64,000 nucleotides of DNA from Prosthecobacter sp. (lineage in GTDB: Bacteria > Verrucomicrobiota > Verrucomicrobiia > Verrucomicrobiales > Verrucomicrobiaceae): NCBI RefSeq assembly GCF_020439865.1, contig NZ_JAGRPF010000149.1, positions 1-64,000 on the forward strand. Direction: 5' to 3'. The notes under the pieces were generated by a model. It was given only the letters and a program-made list of their open reading frames with translations, was not told the DNA's origin and did no database searches. The position numbers and the translations under genes are program-made. Of the stretch, positions 1-10,193 are shown piece after piece; within the stretch, counting starts at the first letter, position 1, and each line of letters begins with the position of its first letter.

Positions 1-982
1 TGCGGGTGGTGGCGAAGGGCTGGAAGAGCTTGCCCATCTGCTCGGCGCTGATGCCCTTGCCGGTGTCCTCAAAGTTCAGCCGCACCTCGTAGTCGGTGAA
101 GGTGCCGCTGATCGTCAGCGTGCCGCCGTTGGGCATCGCCTGGCAGGCGTTGCGGATGAGATTGTAGAAGGCCTGTTTCATCTGGTTCGCGTCCAGCGGC
201 ATCGAGGGCAGGTCGGAGCGCAGGTCGAGCTTCAGCTTCACCTTCGCCTGCTCGATCTCCGGCTGCAGGAAGCGCACGCACTCCTCCAGCAGCTCGCGCA
301 ACTGCACGCGCTGGAGCTGCGGCTGCGTGGGGCGGATGGCGGCGAGGAACTGGCCGATGATGAAATCCAGCCGCCGGATCTCGCCGGTGGCCACGTCGAG
401 GTGCTCGCGCAGCGCCTCGCCCTTCGCCCCCATCTTCTTGAGGCGGCGTTCGAGGAGCTGGAGGTGGATCGTCAGCGAGTTGAGCGGATTGCCCAGCTCA
501 TGCGCAACGCCGGCGGCCAGCAGTGTGAAGGCGTTCAGGCGCTCGCTTTCGAGCTGCTCCTCGGTGCGCTTGCGCGTCTCGGTGACGTCGCGGATCAGCA
601 TCACGAAGCCCAGCGGTGAGTCGTCGTCGATGCTGGTGATGTAGAAATTGAGGTAGCGGTTCTCCGGGTAAAAGATCTCCAGGTCGCGGCTCACCACGGT
701 GCCCGGCTTGAGCAGCTCGTTCCAGTCCAGTCCGCGCACGCCCTGCGCCAGCCGCTGCCCCAGCACCTGGTTTTGCTCCAGCCCGAAAAAGGTGCAGGCA
801 GCGCGGTTCACGTAGCTCACCTTGCCCTCGGTATCGAGCAGGATGACGCCCTCCTGCAGCGCTTCGAAGACTTTTTCCTGAAACTTCTTCTCCCGCACCA
901 GATCGAGCACCACCGCCTGGACCTCGCCCGGTTCGAGGCGGTCCATGCGTTTGATAAGCTTGTCGATGAAGGCGGATCTCAT
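1..982 (-). CDS. PAS-domain sensor histidine kinase (C-terminus cut by window edge)
   Basis: Reading from the ATG at 982 gives 327 residues without a stop up to the window edge. Residues about 36-135 form a PAS domain (EGVILLD, then FVMLIRDVTE). They are followed by a HisKA dimerisation helix with the phospho-acceptor in AAGVAHELGNPLNSL (His161). The N box of a HATPase (NLIRNACQAMP) and the G1 box (FEDTGKGIS) are visible before the edge. No membrane segment or signal peptide is seen in the part present, so it is probably a soluble NtrB-like kinase. It autophosphorylates from ATP and passes phosphate to a response regulator, which is not in the window. Its start lies only 12 bases from the divergent cutA start, so the two promoters must overlap each other or the neighbouring coding sequence. 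Confidence 0.9.
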   Translation of the reverse strand, partial: MRSAFIDKLIKRMDRLEPGEVQAVVLDLVREKKFQEKVFEALQEGVILLDTEGKVSYVNRAACTFFGLEQNQVLGQRLAQGVRGLDWNELLKPGTVVSRDLEIFYPENRYLNFYITSIDDDSPLGFVMLIRDVTETRKRTEEQLESERLNAFTLLAAGVAHELGNPLNSLTIHLQLLERRLKKMGAKGEALREHLDVATGEIRRLDFIIGQFLAAIRPTQPQLQRVQLRELLEECVRFLQPEIEQAKVKLKLDLRSDLPSMPLDANQMKQAFYNLIRNACQAMPNGGTLTISGTFTDYEVRLNFEDTGKGISAEQMGKLFQPFATTR

Positions 983-994
983 ACACTGGCGGTC

Positions 995-1312
995 ATGAAC
1001 GACATCCTGATCGTCCTCTGCACCTTTCCCGACATGGCAAAGGCACGCGAGACTGGCACGGCGCTGGTGGAATCGCAACTCGCCGCCTGCGTGAATCTCA
1101 TCCCCGCCGTTGAGTCCATCTACCGCTGGGAGGGCAACGTCGAGACCTCCGCCGAGGTGCTGGCCCTCTTCAAAACCACCCCCGCCGCCTGGCCCCGTTT
1201 CGAATCCCGCCTGAAGAAACTACATCCCTACGACGTGCCGGAGATCGTGGCGCTCAAGCCGGAACAGGTGTCGGAGAGCTATGCGCGGTGGGTCGGGGAA
1301 AACGTGGTGTGA
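995..1312 (+). CDS. cutA: CutA family divalent-ion tolerance protein
   Basis: The protein has 105 residues, the usual CutA length. It carries the family signatures AACVNLIPAVESIYRWEG and HPYDVPEIVAL. CutA forms a compact cytoplasmic trimer linked to divalent-metal (copper) tolerance; its biochemical role is poorly defined. The in-frame reading extends further upstream through the histidine kinase, but homology starts at the ATG at 995 (MNDILIVLCTF), so I chose that start. The gene ends 2 bases before the stop of the convergent HNH nuclease gene. Confidence 0.92.
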   Translation: MNDILIVLCTFPDMAKARETGTALVESQLAACVNLIPAVESIYRWEGNVETSAEVLALFKTTPAAWPRFESRLKKLHPYDVPEIVALKPEQVSESYARWVGENVV

Positions 1313-1314
1313 CG

Positions 1315-1857
1315 TCATTTGCTCCGCGTTGCCTTGCTGCGAATAGAAGCGGCAATGACGTCGCCCTGTTTCAGCAATTCGATAACCTGATCCCTGATTG
1401 AAAGCAGTTTTAGATAGTCTTCACTTTTTGATGGTGGGCTGTCACGGCGAAAAAAACGTTTCAAGTATCGTTCGATAGTGCCTTTTCGCGACAACCGTTC
1501 TTCATCGGACATCTCAAGCGAATCCATAAAGATGCTCCACGGTCGATTTCCTTTCTTCGAATTACACGGCTTACAACATGGAAGTAGATTGCCAAGCCGA
1601 TGTCCGGCTCCACTGAACTCGCCATTTTCTACCGTTGCAAATACGTGGTCCCATGTTTCGGCCTCTTTTCCGCAATACACACACTCAAGATCGGCTTCCG
1701 GGTCTTGTCCCAGCGCGTGGACAGCCTCTTTCACATCAGCTTCGCTGTATTGGTCACAAGGAGAAATCGCCGATGCAAATGCATGATTGATCGTGGTTTT
1801 TCGCCTTCCAAAGATTGAGTAGATGGTGAGATGCTTCTTTATGGCTGTGACTCTCAT
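1315..1857 (-). CDS. HNH endonuclease domain protein
   Basis: The 180-residue protein has a zinc-finger HNH (His-Me) nuclease core. There is a CxxC pair at Cys59/Cys62, W-D-H at 69-71, G-H-R-L-G-N at 85-90, and a second cysteine set at 94-98 followed by N-S-K-K-G. This arrangement is typical of stand-alone HNH nucleases found in mobile elements, restriction systems and phages. No partner gene (methylase, terminase, integrase) is adjacent. The gene is visibly more AT-rich than its neighbours, which suggests recent acquisition. The biological target is unknown. Confidence 0.8.
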   Translation of the reverse strand: MRVTAIKKHLTIYSIFGRRKTTINHAFASAISPCDQYSEADVKEAVHALGQDPEADLECVYCGKEAETWDHVFATVENGEFSGAGHRLGNLLPCCKPCNSKKGNRPWSIFMDSLEMSDEERLSRKGTIERYLKRFFRRDSPPSKSEDYLKLLSIRDQVIELLKQGDVIAASIRSKATRSK

Positions 1858-1963
1858 GTTTCGGAAATGGTTGATGGAATACCCTCCTACTGAGTCTGTC
1901 CGTTTGATGAACAGCCGCTTTTGCGAACAGTGGTTTTAAAACGTCACTCGGGAACAATACGAC

Positions 1964-3286
1964 TTAATTATCCACCACTTCCCGTAGCGCCCGCTGAATC
2001 CTCGCCAGCGTCTTCTCCTTGCCGATCAAATGCGCGATCGTCGTCACGCCCGGACCGCGTGACTGGCCGCTGAGGGCGAATCGCAGGAGCGGCATGAGTT
2101 TGCCGGCCTTGATGGCAAGCGTGTTGGCAGCGGCTTCGACGGCGTCGTGCACGCTTTGCTCGGTCCACTCGGTGGCCTGGGCGAGTTGATCGCTCGCGGC
2201 CTTCAGCAGATCGGCGTTTTCGGGTTTGGCCTTCAGTTTGGCCACGACATCTTCCTCAAACGGGAAGTCCTCGCGGAAGAAGTAGTGCACCCACTCGGGA
2301 AGTTCGGTGAGCAGGCTCACCTTCTCGCGCACGCTGTGCACGGCGGCGGCGGCCATGGCGTCGTCGGTCCATTGCAGGCCTTTGGCGGTGAGGAACGGAC
2401 GCGCCTGCTGCAGCAGCGCATCGGGGCTGAGTTCGCGCAGATACTGCGCGTTGAACCACTGCGCCTTCTTGAGATCGAACTTGGCGTTGCTGCTGTGGAT
2501 GGCCTCGGCGTCGAACAGCGCGGTGAGTTCGCTGCGCGAAAGTTTTTCGCTCTCGGCTTTCGGCGTCCAACCGAGCATGCAGAGGTAGTTGAACACGGCG
2601 TCGGGCAGGAAGCCGGCGTTCATGTAGCTGTGCTCGATGGCGCTGCCTTCGTCGCGCTTGCTCATCTTCGTGCCGTCCGGATTAAGGATGAGCGGAATGT
2701 GCACGTAGGTCGGCGGCGTGGCGCCGAAGGCGTTGAAGAGGTCGATGTGCTTCCAGGTGTTGGAGAGATGATCCTCGCCGCGGATGACATGCGTCATGCG
2801 CATCTCAATGTCGTCCACCACATTGACGAAGTGGAAGATGTAGCTGCCGTCCGGACGACGGATCGTCATGTCCGGCTCCTCGGTGGGCGCGAATGTCACA
2901 TCGCCGCACACGAGATCGTGCACGGTGATCGCGGTGCGGCTGAACTTGAAGCGCATCGCGCCATCAGGCTCGGCATACACGCGGCCGGCGTCTTCGAGCT
3001 TCTTGAAGTAGGCGTCGTAGATGTCCTTGCGCTGGCTTTGGAAATACGGACCGCAGTCACCACCGGCCTCCGGGCCTTCATCCCAGTCGAGCCCGAGCCA
3101 GCGCAGTCCTTTGAGAATGCCGGCGGAAGCTTCCGCCGTATTGCGCGCGCCATCGGTATCTTCCACCCGCAGGATGAACGTGCCGCCGGTCTTGCGGGCC
3201 ATCAGCCAGTTGAACAAGGCCGTGCGCGCGCCTCCGACGTGAAGGTCACCGGTGGGAGAAGGAGCAAAGCGGACGCGAAGGGACAT
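1964..3286 (-). CDS. gltX: Glutamyl-tRNA synthetase
   Basis: This class I aminoacyl-tRNA synthetase charges tRNA-Glu with glutamate. The HIGH-type motif is FAPSPTGDLHVGGART at residues 8-22. The Glu-RS hallmark GEDHLSN is at about 170-176, and KMSKR is at 207-211. The 440 residues are slightly short for GltX (usually 460-500) but the catalytic and anticodon-binding parts appear complete. I chose the ATG at 3286 (MSLRVRFAPSP) because homology starts exactly there; the 22 extra upstream codons are low in sequence logic. The KMSKR form is intact, so a plain discriminating or non-discriminating GluRS is expected. Which type it is cannot be told from sequence alone. Confidence 0.96.
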   Translation of the reverse strand: MSLRVRFAPSPTGDLHVGGARTALFNWLMARKTGGTFILRVEDTDGARNTAEASAGILKGLRWLGLDWDEGPEAGGDCGPYFQSQRKDIYDAYFKKLEDAGRVYAEPDGAMRFKFSRTAITVHDLVCGDVTFAPTEEPDMTIRRPDGSYIFHFVNVVDDIEMRMTHVIRGEDHLSNTWKHIDLFNAFGATPPTYVHIPLILNPDGTKMSKRDEGSAIEHSYMNAGFLPDAVFNYLCMLGWTPKAESEKLSRSELTALFDAEAIHSSNAKFDLKKAQWFNAQYLRELSPDALLQQARPFLTAKGLQWTDDAMAAAAVHSVREKVSLLTELPEWVHYFFREDFPFEEDVVAKLKAKPENADLLKAASDQLAQATEWTEQSVHDAVEAAANTLAIKAGKLMPLLRFALSGQSRGPGVTTIAHLIGKEKTLARIQRALREVVDN

Positions 3287-3343
3287 GGATGAGGCGTGAG
3301 GGGTTGAAACGGGGGAGCGACAATAGCCGGGATTTGCCGATGG

Positions 3344-3369
3344 AAATTTCAAATCTCAAATTTCAAATC
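3344..3369. repeat. Heptamer tandem repeat, TTCAAAT type
   Basis: Three consecutive 7-base units (TTCAAAT, CTCAAAT, TTCAAAT) occupy 3348-3368, flanked by partial copies. The array lies 26 bases upstream of the AsmA-like gene. Two other loci in this window (30069 and 46939) carry heptamer arrays of a different sequence. Confidence 0.7.
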
Positions 3370-3394
3370 AGGCCCACAGGCCTATGTTCGCCCC

Positions 3395-4870
3395 ATGAAG
3401 ATCTCACGCATCCTGCTTTCACTGCTCGGTCTGGCGATTCTCGGCGCCGTGGCCGCACCGCTGGCCGGCGCCTGGTGGCTTCGGAGCTACGTCAACAAGG
3501 AGCGCCTCGTGCTGGAGACGGAAAAGAACATCAATGCGCGCGTGCAGCTCGACGATGTGGTGTTCACTCTCTTCACCTGGCCGCCAACGATCCGCCTCAG
3601 CGGCCTGAAGATCGCACCGCGCGACAAGTATGCAGGAACGCCTCTCGAAGGACGCCCGCAGCTCCAGCATGCGCCGGTGGAGATCGACATGGCCTATCTC
3701 GAACTGGACTCGGACGGCCTGTGGCGCCGGCAGTTTTATCCGCGCGTGCTGCGCATCATGGGCGTGGAGGTTCAGGAGAGGCTGGACGCCCAGGGCAGTT
3801 CGTTGGAGAAACTGTTTCAAAGGCCTGTTGCTGAAATAAACCTGACCGAAGACGGCGTGCCGCGCGCGATCCCGCTGTCTCCGCCTGGAAACGAGCCTGT
3901 GAATGCGCCACCCGCACCCGGCAAGTCCACCTTGGTGCAGGACACGACGGAGCCCGTGGTGACAGCTATTCCACAGGTGGAACTTCCCCCTGCTGAGAAA
4001 TCGCGTGCCGAACGGCTGGCGCTGCAGGAGATCAGCATCGAGCAGGCGCACTTTCACATCGTCAACCAGGACGCTGATTCCAAGTTCAACGCTGACATCA
4101 GCGACTTCAGCCTTTCCCTCACTGACATCGACATCGATCCGGAAAACCTCATGGCGCACAACCGCCTGCACGTGCGGCTCGCCGCCAAGGCGGTGGTGGA
4201 CGGCATGGCAAAGATCGGCGGACAAATGCGGCAGGTGCGCTTTGCCGACATGGTGCTGCATGGTGACGGCGAGGTGAAGCCCGTCGATCCCGCCACGATG
4301 GCGTGGTCCCCTGCGGCCGATTTGAAACTCGTCATCGACCGCGGCTCCTCCATCGGCGGCAACATGACGATCGGTGAAACCGCGGGCCAGAACCTCGACA
4401 AGCTCATGAAGTACGGCATCGACATCAGCGCCGTCCGCATTGGCGGAACGTTCCTGCAGGATGTGAACGCCCACATTTTGTTTCACAACCAGTACATTCA
4501 GTTCCTGAGCGACACCCAGTTCGTCCTGCCGGACTACGAGTACACGATCAAGCACGAGTCATGGATGGACTTCGCCAAGGATCAGCAAGGCCTGTTGACG
4601 CGGCTGTCCTGCGGCGACGCGCTCAAACAAAGCATCATCAACGGCATCGCCAGCCGCGGTGTGAACAAGACGCTTTCTCAAATGGCCGTGGATCTCATGT
4701 CCGACAGCCGCGGTCGTCTTTCCTTTGATCTCACCATCACCGGTTCGCTGGCTCACCCCGAAGTGAAGCCGGACCTCCAGCGCAAACTCGAAGGCCTGCT
4801 GGGGAACGACATCGAAGACAAGGCCAAGGGCCTGCTCAACGGCCTCAAGGGACTGTTCAAGAAGCTCTGA
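3395..4870 (+). CDS. AsmA-like / DUF748-type membrane-anchored protein
   Basis: The 491-residue protein begins with a single N-terminal membrane anchor (residues about 5-27) followed by a long periplasmic region. The opening pattern, a helix and then strands with RVQLDDVVFTLF and RLSGLKIAPRD, is typical of the AsmA/TamB/DUF748 superfamily of bridge-like proteins that act in lipid transport or outer-membrane assembly. An AsmA_2-like region lies near the C-terminus. Between residues about 145 and 205 there is a proline-rich, poorly conserved linker. The gene is preceded by a heptamer repeat and followed by sppA on the same strand after 113 bases. A precise substrate cannot be inferred. Confidence 0.75.
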   Translation: MKISRILLSLLGLAILGAVAAPLAGAWWLRSYVNKERLVLETEKNINARVQLDDVVFTLFTWPPTIRLSGLKIAPRDKYAGTPLEGRPQLQHAPVEIDMAYLELDSDGLWRRQFYPRVLRIMGVEVQERLDAQGSSLEKLFQRPVAEINLTEDGVPRAIPLSPPGNEPVNAPPAPGKSTLVQDTTEPVVTAIPQVELPPAEKSRAERLALQEISIEQAHFHIVNQDADSKFNADISDFSLSLTDIDIDPENLMAHNRLHVRLAAKAVVDGMAKIGGQMRQVRFADMVLHGDGEVKPVDPATMAWSPAADLKLVIDRGSSIGGNMTIGETAGQNLDKLMKYGIDISAVRIGGTFLQDVNAHILFHNQYIQFLSDTQFVLPDYEYTIKHESWMDFAKDQQGLLTRLSCGDALKQSIINGIASRGVNKTLSQMAVDLMSDSRGRLSFDLTITGSLAHPEVKPDLQRKLEGLLGNDIEDKAKGLLNGLKGLFKKL

Positions 4871-4983
4871 TCCGGACGCACGATTGCTCCGCAAAAACGA
4901 ACGTTGATGCTTCAGACATGCGAAGGGAAATTCCCGCGGGAACACTTGGCATCCACAGACGCGCTGAGTAGCTTCCCAGCATT

Positions 4984-6012
4984 ATGAGCAACAAATCGTA
5001 TGGCTGTCTGATCATCCTGCTGCTTCTCGCGCTGATCGTGAGCCTCGGACTGAACGTGGGCCAGTTTCTGGGCAAACTGGATCTCGATGTCGGCATGGAC
5101 GCCGGCCTCTCGACCGCACGTCCGAAAAAGAAACTCCACGAGACAACCGTGGAATCGGCGAAGAAGCCGACGCAGGACAAGATCGTTCACATCGACCTCG
5201 AAGGGGTCATCTCATCGATGGAAATGAGCGGGCTGTTTGCCGAGGCGATGCCGAGCGTGGATTCGATCAAGCAGGCGCTGGAACAGGCGACGGAGGACAA
5301 GAACGTGAAGGCCATCGTGCTGCGCATCAATTCCCCCGGCGGTGAAGTGACGGCGTCGGACATCATCTACAACGCGGTGAAGAAAGCGGCGAAAGAGAAA
5401 CCCGTGGTCGTTTACATGGACTCGATGGCGGCCTCCGGCGGCTACTACGTAGCCTGCGGTGCGACGAAGATCGTCGCCAGTGAAACCACGCTCACGGCCA
5501 GCATCGGCGTGATCATTGAGACGATGAACTACAGCGAACTGTTCGGCAAAGTGGGCCTGTCGATGACGGCCTTCACCAGCGGTGCGTTCAAGGACTCCCT
5601 CAGCGGCGCGCGCCCGATGCGCGACGACGAGAAGGTCTATGTGCAAAATCTGGTGACGCAGATGTATGACCGCTTTCTCGGCATCGTGTCCGAGGCTCGC
5701 GGCGTGCCGAAGGACCAGCTCAAAAACACCGTAGCGGACGGCCGAGTGGTGACCGGACGTGAAGCACTGGCGGCAAAGCTGGTGGATCAAATCGGCTATG
5801 TCGAAGACGCCTATGCGCTGGCCCGCGAACTGGGCAAGACCACCGACGCCGGCGTGGTGAAGTATCGCCATGAGGTGAGCCTTTTTGACGTCTTTGCCTC
5901 CGCCAAAACCGCTCCGCAGCCAGCAAAGGTGCAGCTCGACGTGAGCAGCGGCCTGCTGCCAAAACTGCTGCCGGGTGTGCCCTACTATCTGCCGCCGAGC
6001 TTCGCCCGCTGA
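4984..6012 (+). CDS. sppA: Signal peptide peptidase SppA (peptidase S49)
   Basis: This is a membrane-anchored serine protease that degrades cleaved signal peptides and other membrane-associated peptides. Residues 7-29 form one transmembrane anchor. The catalytic Ser is at position 151 in SMAASGGYYVACGA and the general-base Lys is at 203 in SGAFKDSLSGARPM, the expected Ser/Lys dyad. The substrate-binding segment RINSPGGEV is at 114-122. The 342 residues match the short single-domain SppA form. The downstream CPBP protease gene begins 2 bases after this stop codon, so the two are almost certainly co-transcribed and act together on membrane substrates. Confidence 0.94.
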   Translation: MSNKSYGCLIILLLLALIVSLGLNVGQFLGKLDLDVGMDAGLSTARPKKKLHETTVESAKKPTQDKIVHIDLEGVISSMEMSGLFAEAMPSVDSIKQALEQATEDKNVKAIVLRINSPGGEVTASDIIYNAVKKAAKEKPVVVYMDSMAASGGYYVACGATKIVASETTLTASIGVIIETMNYSELFGKVGLSMTAFTSGAFKDSLSGARPMRDDEKVYVQNLVTQMYDRFLGIVSEARGVPKDQLKNTVADGRVVTGREALAAKLVDQIGYVEDAYALARELGKTTDAGVVKYRHEVSLFDVFASAKTAPQPAKVQLDVSSGLLPKLLPGVPYYLPPSFAR

Positions 6013-6014
6013 TC

Positions 6015-6845
6015 ATGCTGGAACTTTCAACATTTGGGGTCTTGCGTGATCTTGCGATCTTCGCCAGCATCGCCACGGCACTGGGAGTGGTGGCCTATCG
6101 CGTGATGCGGCACTTCAGGCCGGAAGTGTCATGGAATCACGAGGGACAGGTACTCTCACGTCCCTATGCCGCGCCAGATTTGATGGTGCTGGCGGGCCTG
6201 GGACTGCTCTTTCTCAGCAGCATGGCGCCTCCGTCGGGCGGACAGGCCGATGCGGCGATGAGTGCCTCCGGGATCATTCTCAGCATGCTCTTCAATCTCA
6301 TCGTCTGCGCGGCCCTGCTGCTGTATCTGCATCAGCTGCGCGGACTGAACCCAGCGGAACTGTTCGGACTGCAGCACCTGCGCTGGCGCTGGATGGGGAA
6401 AGTCGTTTTGATCTTTGCCGTGATCTGCCTCGTCGCGGTCAGCCTCACTTCGATCGCCGTGACCAAGTGGCTGCAGGACATCTGGCCGGATTTGCAGCCT
6501 CAGCAGATGGTGGCCGTGTTTCAATCATCCGGCGACCTTTGGATCAAGGTGCTGGTGATCATCGCCGCAGTGGTGATCGCACCGCTGGCGGAAGAGACCT
6601 TGTTCCGCGGATTCGTTTACGGTGTCTTGAAGAGGTATACGGATGCGCCATTCGCAGCACTGAGCTCCTCGCTCATGTTTGCGATCATTCACATGCACGT
6701 CGGCAGCCTGTTGCCGCTGTGCATGCTGGCCGTGCTGTTCTGCCTCGCGTACGAAATCACCGGCTGCCTGCTGGCGCCGATGCTCCTGCATATGATCTTC
6801 AACACCACCAGCATCGTGCTGATGCTGGTCTTCGATGTGAAGTGA
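6015..6845 (+). CDS. CPBP-family intramembrane metalloprotease (Abi/Rce1-like)
   Basis: The 276-residue polytopic membrane protein has the CPBP signature set: E193-E194-x3-R198 (EETLFRG), a histidine in FAIIHMH (His226) and a final HMIFN (His259, Asn263). These residues form the active site in Rce1-type glutamate intramembrane proteases. About seven hydrophobic segments are visible. The start is the ATG 2 bases after the sppA stop. CPBP proteins in bacteria serve in prenyl-protein-like processing, bacteriocin immunity or stress signalling; which applies here is unknown. Pairing with SppA suggests membrane-peptide turnover. Confidence 0.88.
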   Translation: MLELSTFGVLRDLAIFASIATALGVVAYRVMRHFRPEVSWNHEGQVLSRPYAAPDLMVLAGLGLLFLSSMAPPSGGQADAAMSASGIILSMLFNLIVCAALLLYLHQLRGLNPAELFGLQHLRWRWMGKVVLIFAVICLVAVSLTSIAVTKWLQDIWPDLQPQQMVAVFQSSGDLWIKVLVIIAAVVIAPLAEETLFRGFVYGVLKRYTDAPFAALSSSLMFAIIHMHVGSLLPLCMLAVLFCLAYEITGCLLAPMLLHMIFNTTSIVLMLVFDVK

Positions 6846-6846
6846 C

Positions 6847-7593
6847 TCACATCACCATGCCACCATCGACAGTCAGCACCTGGCCGGTTACGTAACGTGC
6901 GGCAGGGCTGGCGAGATAAAGCGCGGCGGCGGAAATGTCTTCAGCGGACCCGAGTTCTCCAAGAGGGACCTTCTTCAAGATCTCCTCCTTTACCTGGTCG
7001 TTGAGCACGTGCGTCATGTCCGTGGCGATGAAGCCGGGGCAGATGCAGTTGGCAGTGACGCCACGACCGGCGAATTCGCGGGCGAGCGACTTCGTGAAAC
7101 CGATGAGGCCGGCCTTGCTGGCCGCATAGTTGGCCTGACCGGCATTGCCGATGAGACCGATGACGGAGCTGATGTTGATGATGCGTGCGCCTTTTTGCTT
7201 CAAAATGCTGCGCTGCACGGCCTTCACCATGTTGAAGGCGCCTTTGAGGTTCGTGTCGAGCACAGCATCCCAGTCTTCCTCGCTCATGCGAAGAAGCAGG
7301 CCGTCCTTGGTGACACCGGCGTTGTTCACCAGAATGTCAACGTGATCGAAATCGGCGAGAATCTGCTTTCCAACTTCGGCGCAGGCGGGACCGTCGGCCA
7401 CATCGAGCGCATAGGCCTTGGCCGCACCGGGATGCGCGGCGTTGATGGCATCAGCAGCGCTCTGCGCGTTGGCCTGCGTGCGGCTGACAACGGCGACTTT
7501 CGCGCCTTCGGCGGCGAAGGTTTCAGCGATGGCTTTGCCGATGCCGCGACCGGCTCCGGTGACGATGGCGATCTTGTCTTGAAGTTTACCCAT
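6847..7593 (-). CDS. fabG: 3-oxoacyl-[acyl-carrier-protein] reductase
   Basis: This short-chain dehydrogenase reduces 3-oxoacyl-ACP with NADPH in fatty-acid elongation. The dinucleotide-binding motif GAGRGIG is at 13-19 and NNAG at 90-93. The catalytic triad is Ser143, Tyr156 and Lys160 (QANYAASK). PGFIATDM and the terminal VDGGMVM are typical FabG elements. The 248 residues match the family length. The gene is convergent with the CPBP gene (1-base gap) and divergent from the endonuclease/phosphatase-family gene. It is not next to the other fatty-acid genes in the window, plsX and fabH. Confidence 0.94.
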   Translation of the reverse strand: MGKLQDKIAIVTGAGRGIGKAIAETFAAEGAKVAVVSRTQANAQSAADAINAAHPGAAKAYALDVADGPACAEVGKQILADFDHVDILVNNAGVTKDGLLLRMSEEDWDAVLDTNLKGAFNMVKAVQRSILKQKGARIINISSVIGLIGNAGQANYAASKAGLIGFTKSLAREFAGRGVTANCICPGFIATDMTHVLNDQVKEEILKKVPLGELGSAEDISAAALYLASPAARYVTGQVLTVDGGMVM

Positions 7594-7675
7594 GGTTCAT
7601 CCATGAACGGGGCCATTCACCGTGCAAGAAGAAGGTGCATCCAGACCGGATCGCGTTCATGGTCGCCCATTGCCG

Positions 7676-8656
7676 ATGAGTGACGACGCGCCGCCAGCCG
7701 ACAAACCCCGCCTTCTGAAAACGTCCCTCTCATTCGGCGGGTTCTGTGAAATCGCGGCCCTTTCGGCACTCACCGGAACGTGGCTGGGCAGTCTCGGACG
7801 CTTCCATTGGACGTTTGACCTGCTGTCGCACTTTCGGCTGCAGTACATCGTTGTGAACGCCGTCATCGTTGTCTTCGCGCTCTTCCGTCGGCGCACATGG
7901 CTGCTGCTTGTGTCGCTGATCTCGCTTCTCTGGAATGCCCAGATCATTCACGCCTACCATCACACCGCCGGGATCGAAGAAGCCGGATCAGTCAAGCCGC
8001 TAAGGGTGATGACCTTCAATGTCATGATGGACAACCCCAACCAGGTCGCGGCCATCGAGCACGTGATGAAGGCGGATGCCGACATCGTCTGCCTGCTGGA
8101 GGTGAACGAATCATGGCAGACGAGCCTCGAACCACTGCGCGTGAAATATCCCCATCGCGTCGAGGAGATGAACGACGGCAATTTTGGCATCGCCTGCTAC
8201 ACCCGACTGCCGCTGAAGAGTCTCGAGGTCCGGCGATTCACAATATGGCGGCTTCCTTCCCTGCTGCTGACCCTCGATCACCTTGGTGTGCCTCTGACCT
8301 TCATCGGCACCCATCCGATTCCACCGATGGGCGGCCTGAGTGCGCATGAGTGGCGGGAACAACTGTCCCAGATCGGCGCCATCGTCACGGACCTCGAAGG
8401 CGAGGTCATTGTGGCCGGCGACTTCAACGCCACGCCCTGGTGCGAAGGCATGCGGTTGCTCCGCGAGAAGAGCGGCCTCGATTTTCACTCCGTCGATCCT
8501 GTATGGCCGCCGACGTGGGGCTTGAGGCTGCCGATGATGATTCCGATCGACCATGTGCTGGTCAAACGCGGGCTGACCGTACAGAAGCGCACGATCGGAC
8601 CTGAGATGGGTTCAGATCATCGTTCGGTGACGGTCGAGATTCTCAGCTCGCGTTGA
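7676..8656 (+). CDS. Membrane-anchored endonuclease/exonuclease/phosphatase-family protein
   Basis: The 326-residue protein has two or three N-terminal membrane helices (about residues 15-90) followed by an EEP (DNase I/sphingomyelinase-like) domain. Visible EEP landmarks are VMTFNVM, the metal-binding Glu in CLLEVNES, GDFNATPW and the terminal GSDHRSV with its catalytic Asp-His. The architecture resembles bacterial YafD/VanJ-type proteins, in which the catalytic domain faces outward and acts on envelope phospho-substrates, although the true substrate here is unknown. I chose the ATG at 7676 because the 18 upstream in-frame codons do not look like protein. The gene ends directly at the stop of the convergent DUF1501 gene. 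Confidence 0.82.
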   Translation: MSDDAPPADKPRLLKTSLSFGGFCEIAALSALTGTWLGSLGRFHWTFDLLSHFRLQYIVVNAVIVVFALFRRRTWLLLVSLISLLWNAQIIHAYHHTAGIEEAGSVKPLRVMTFNVMMDNPNQVAAIEHVMKADADIVCLLEVNESWQTSLEPLRVKYPHRVEEMNDGNFGIACYTRLPLKSLEVRRFTIWRLPSLLLTLDHLGVPLTFIGTHPIPPMGGLSAHEWREQLSQIGAIVTDLEGEVIVAGDFNATPWCEGMRLLREKSGLDFHSVDPVWPPTWGLRLPMMIPIDHVLVKRGLTVQKRTIGPEMGSDHRSVTVEILSSR

Positions 8657-10117
<1,461 letters not shown>

Positions 10118-10193
10118 GCAGCCTCCCATAACGCCGTTCACGTGCGTGAGTTTGCGGAAAGCCTTGCCCACGGGGGCGCGTTCACCAACGGCC

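Noticed and set aside
2147-3292. Long plus-strand open frame of 381 codons opposite gltX
   Set aside because: It is the antisense of a clear glutamyl-tRNA synthetase gene and shows no domain of its own. GC-rich codon use keeps antisense frames open.
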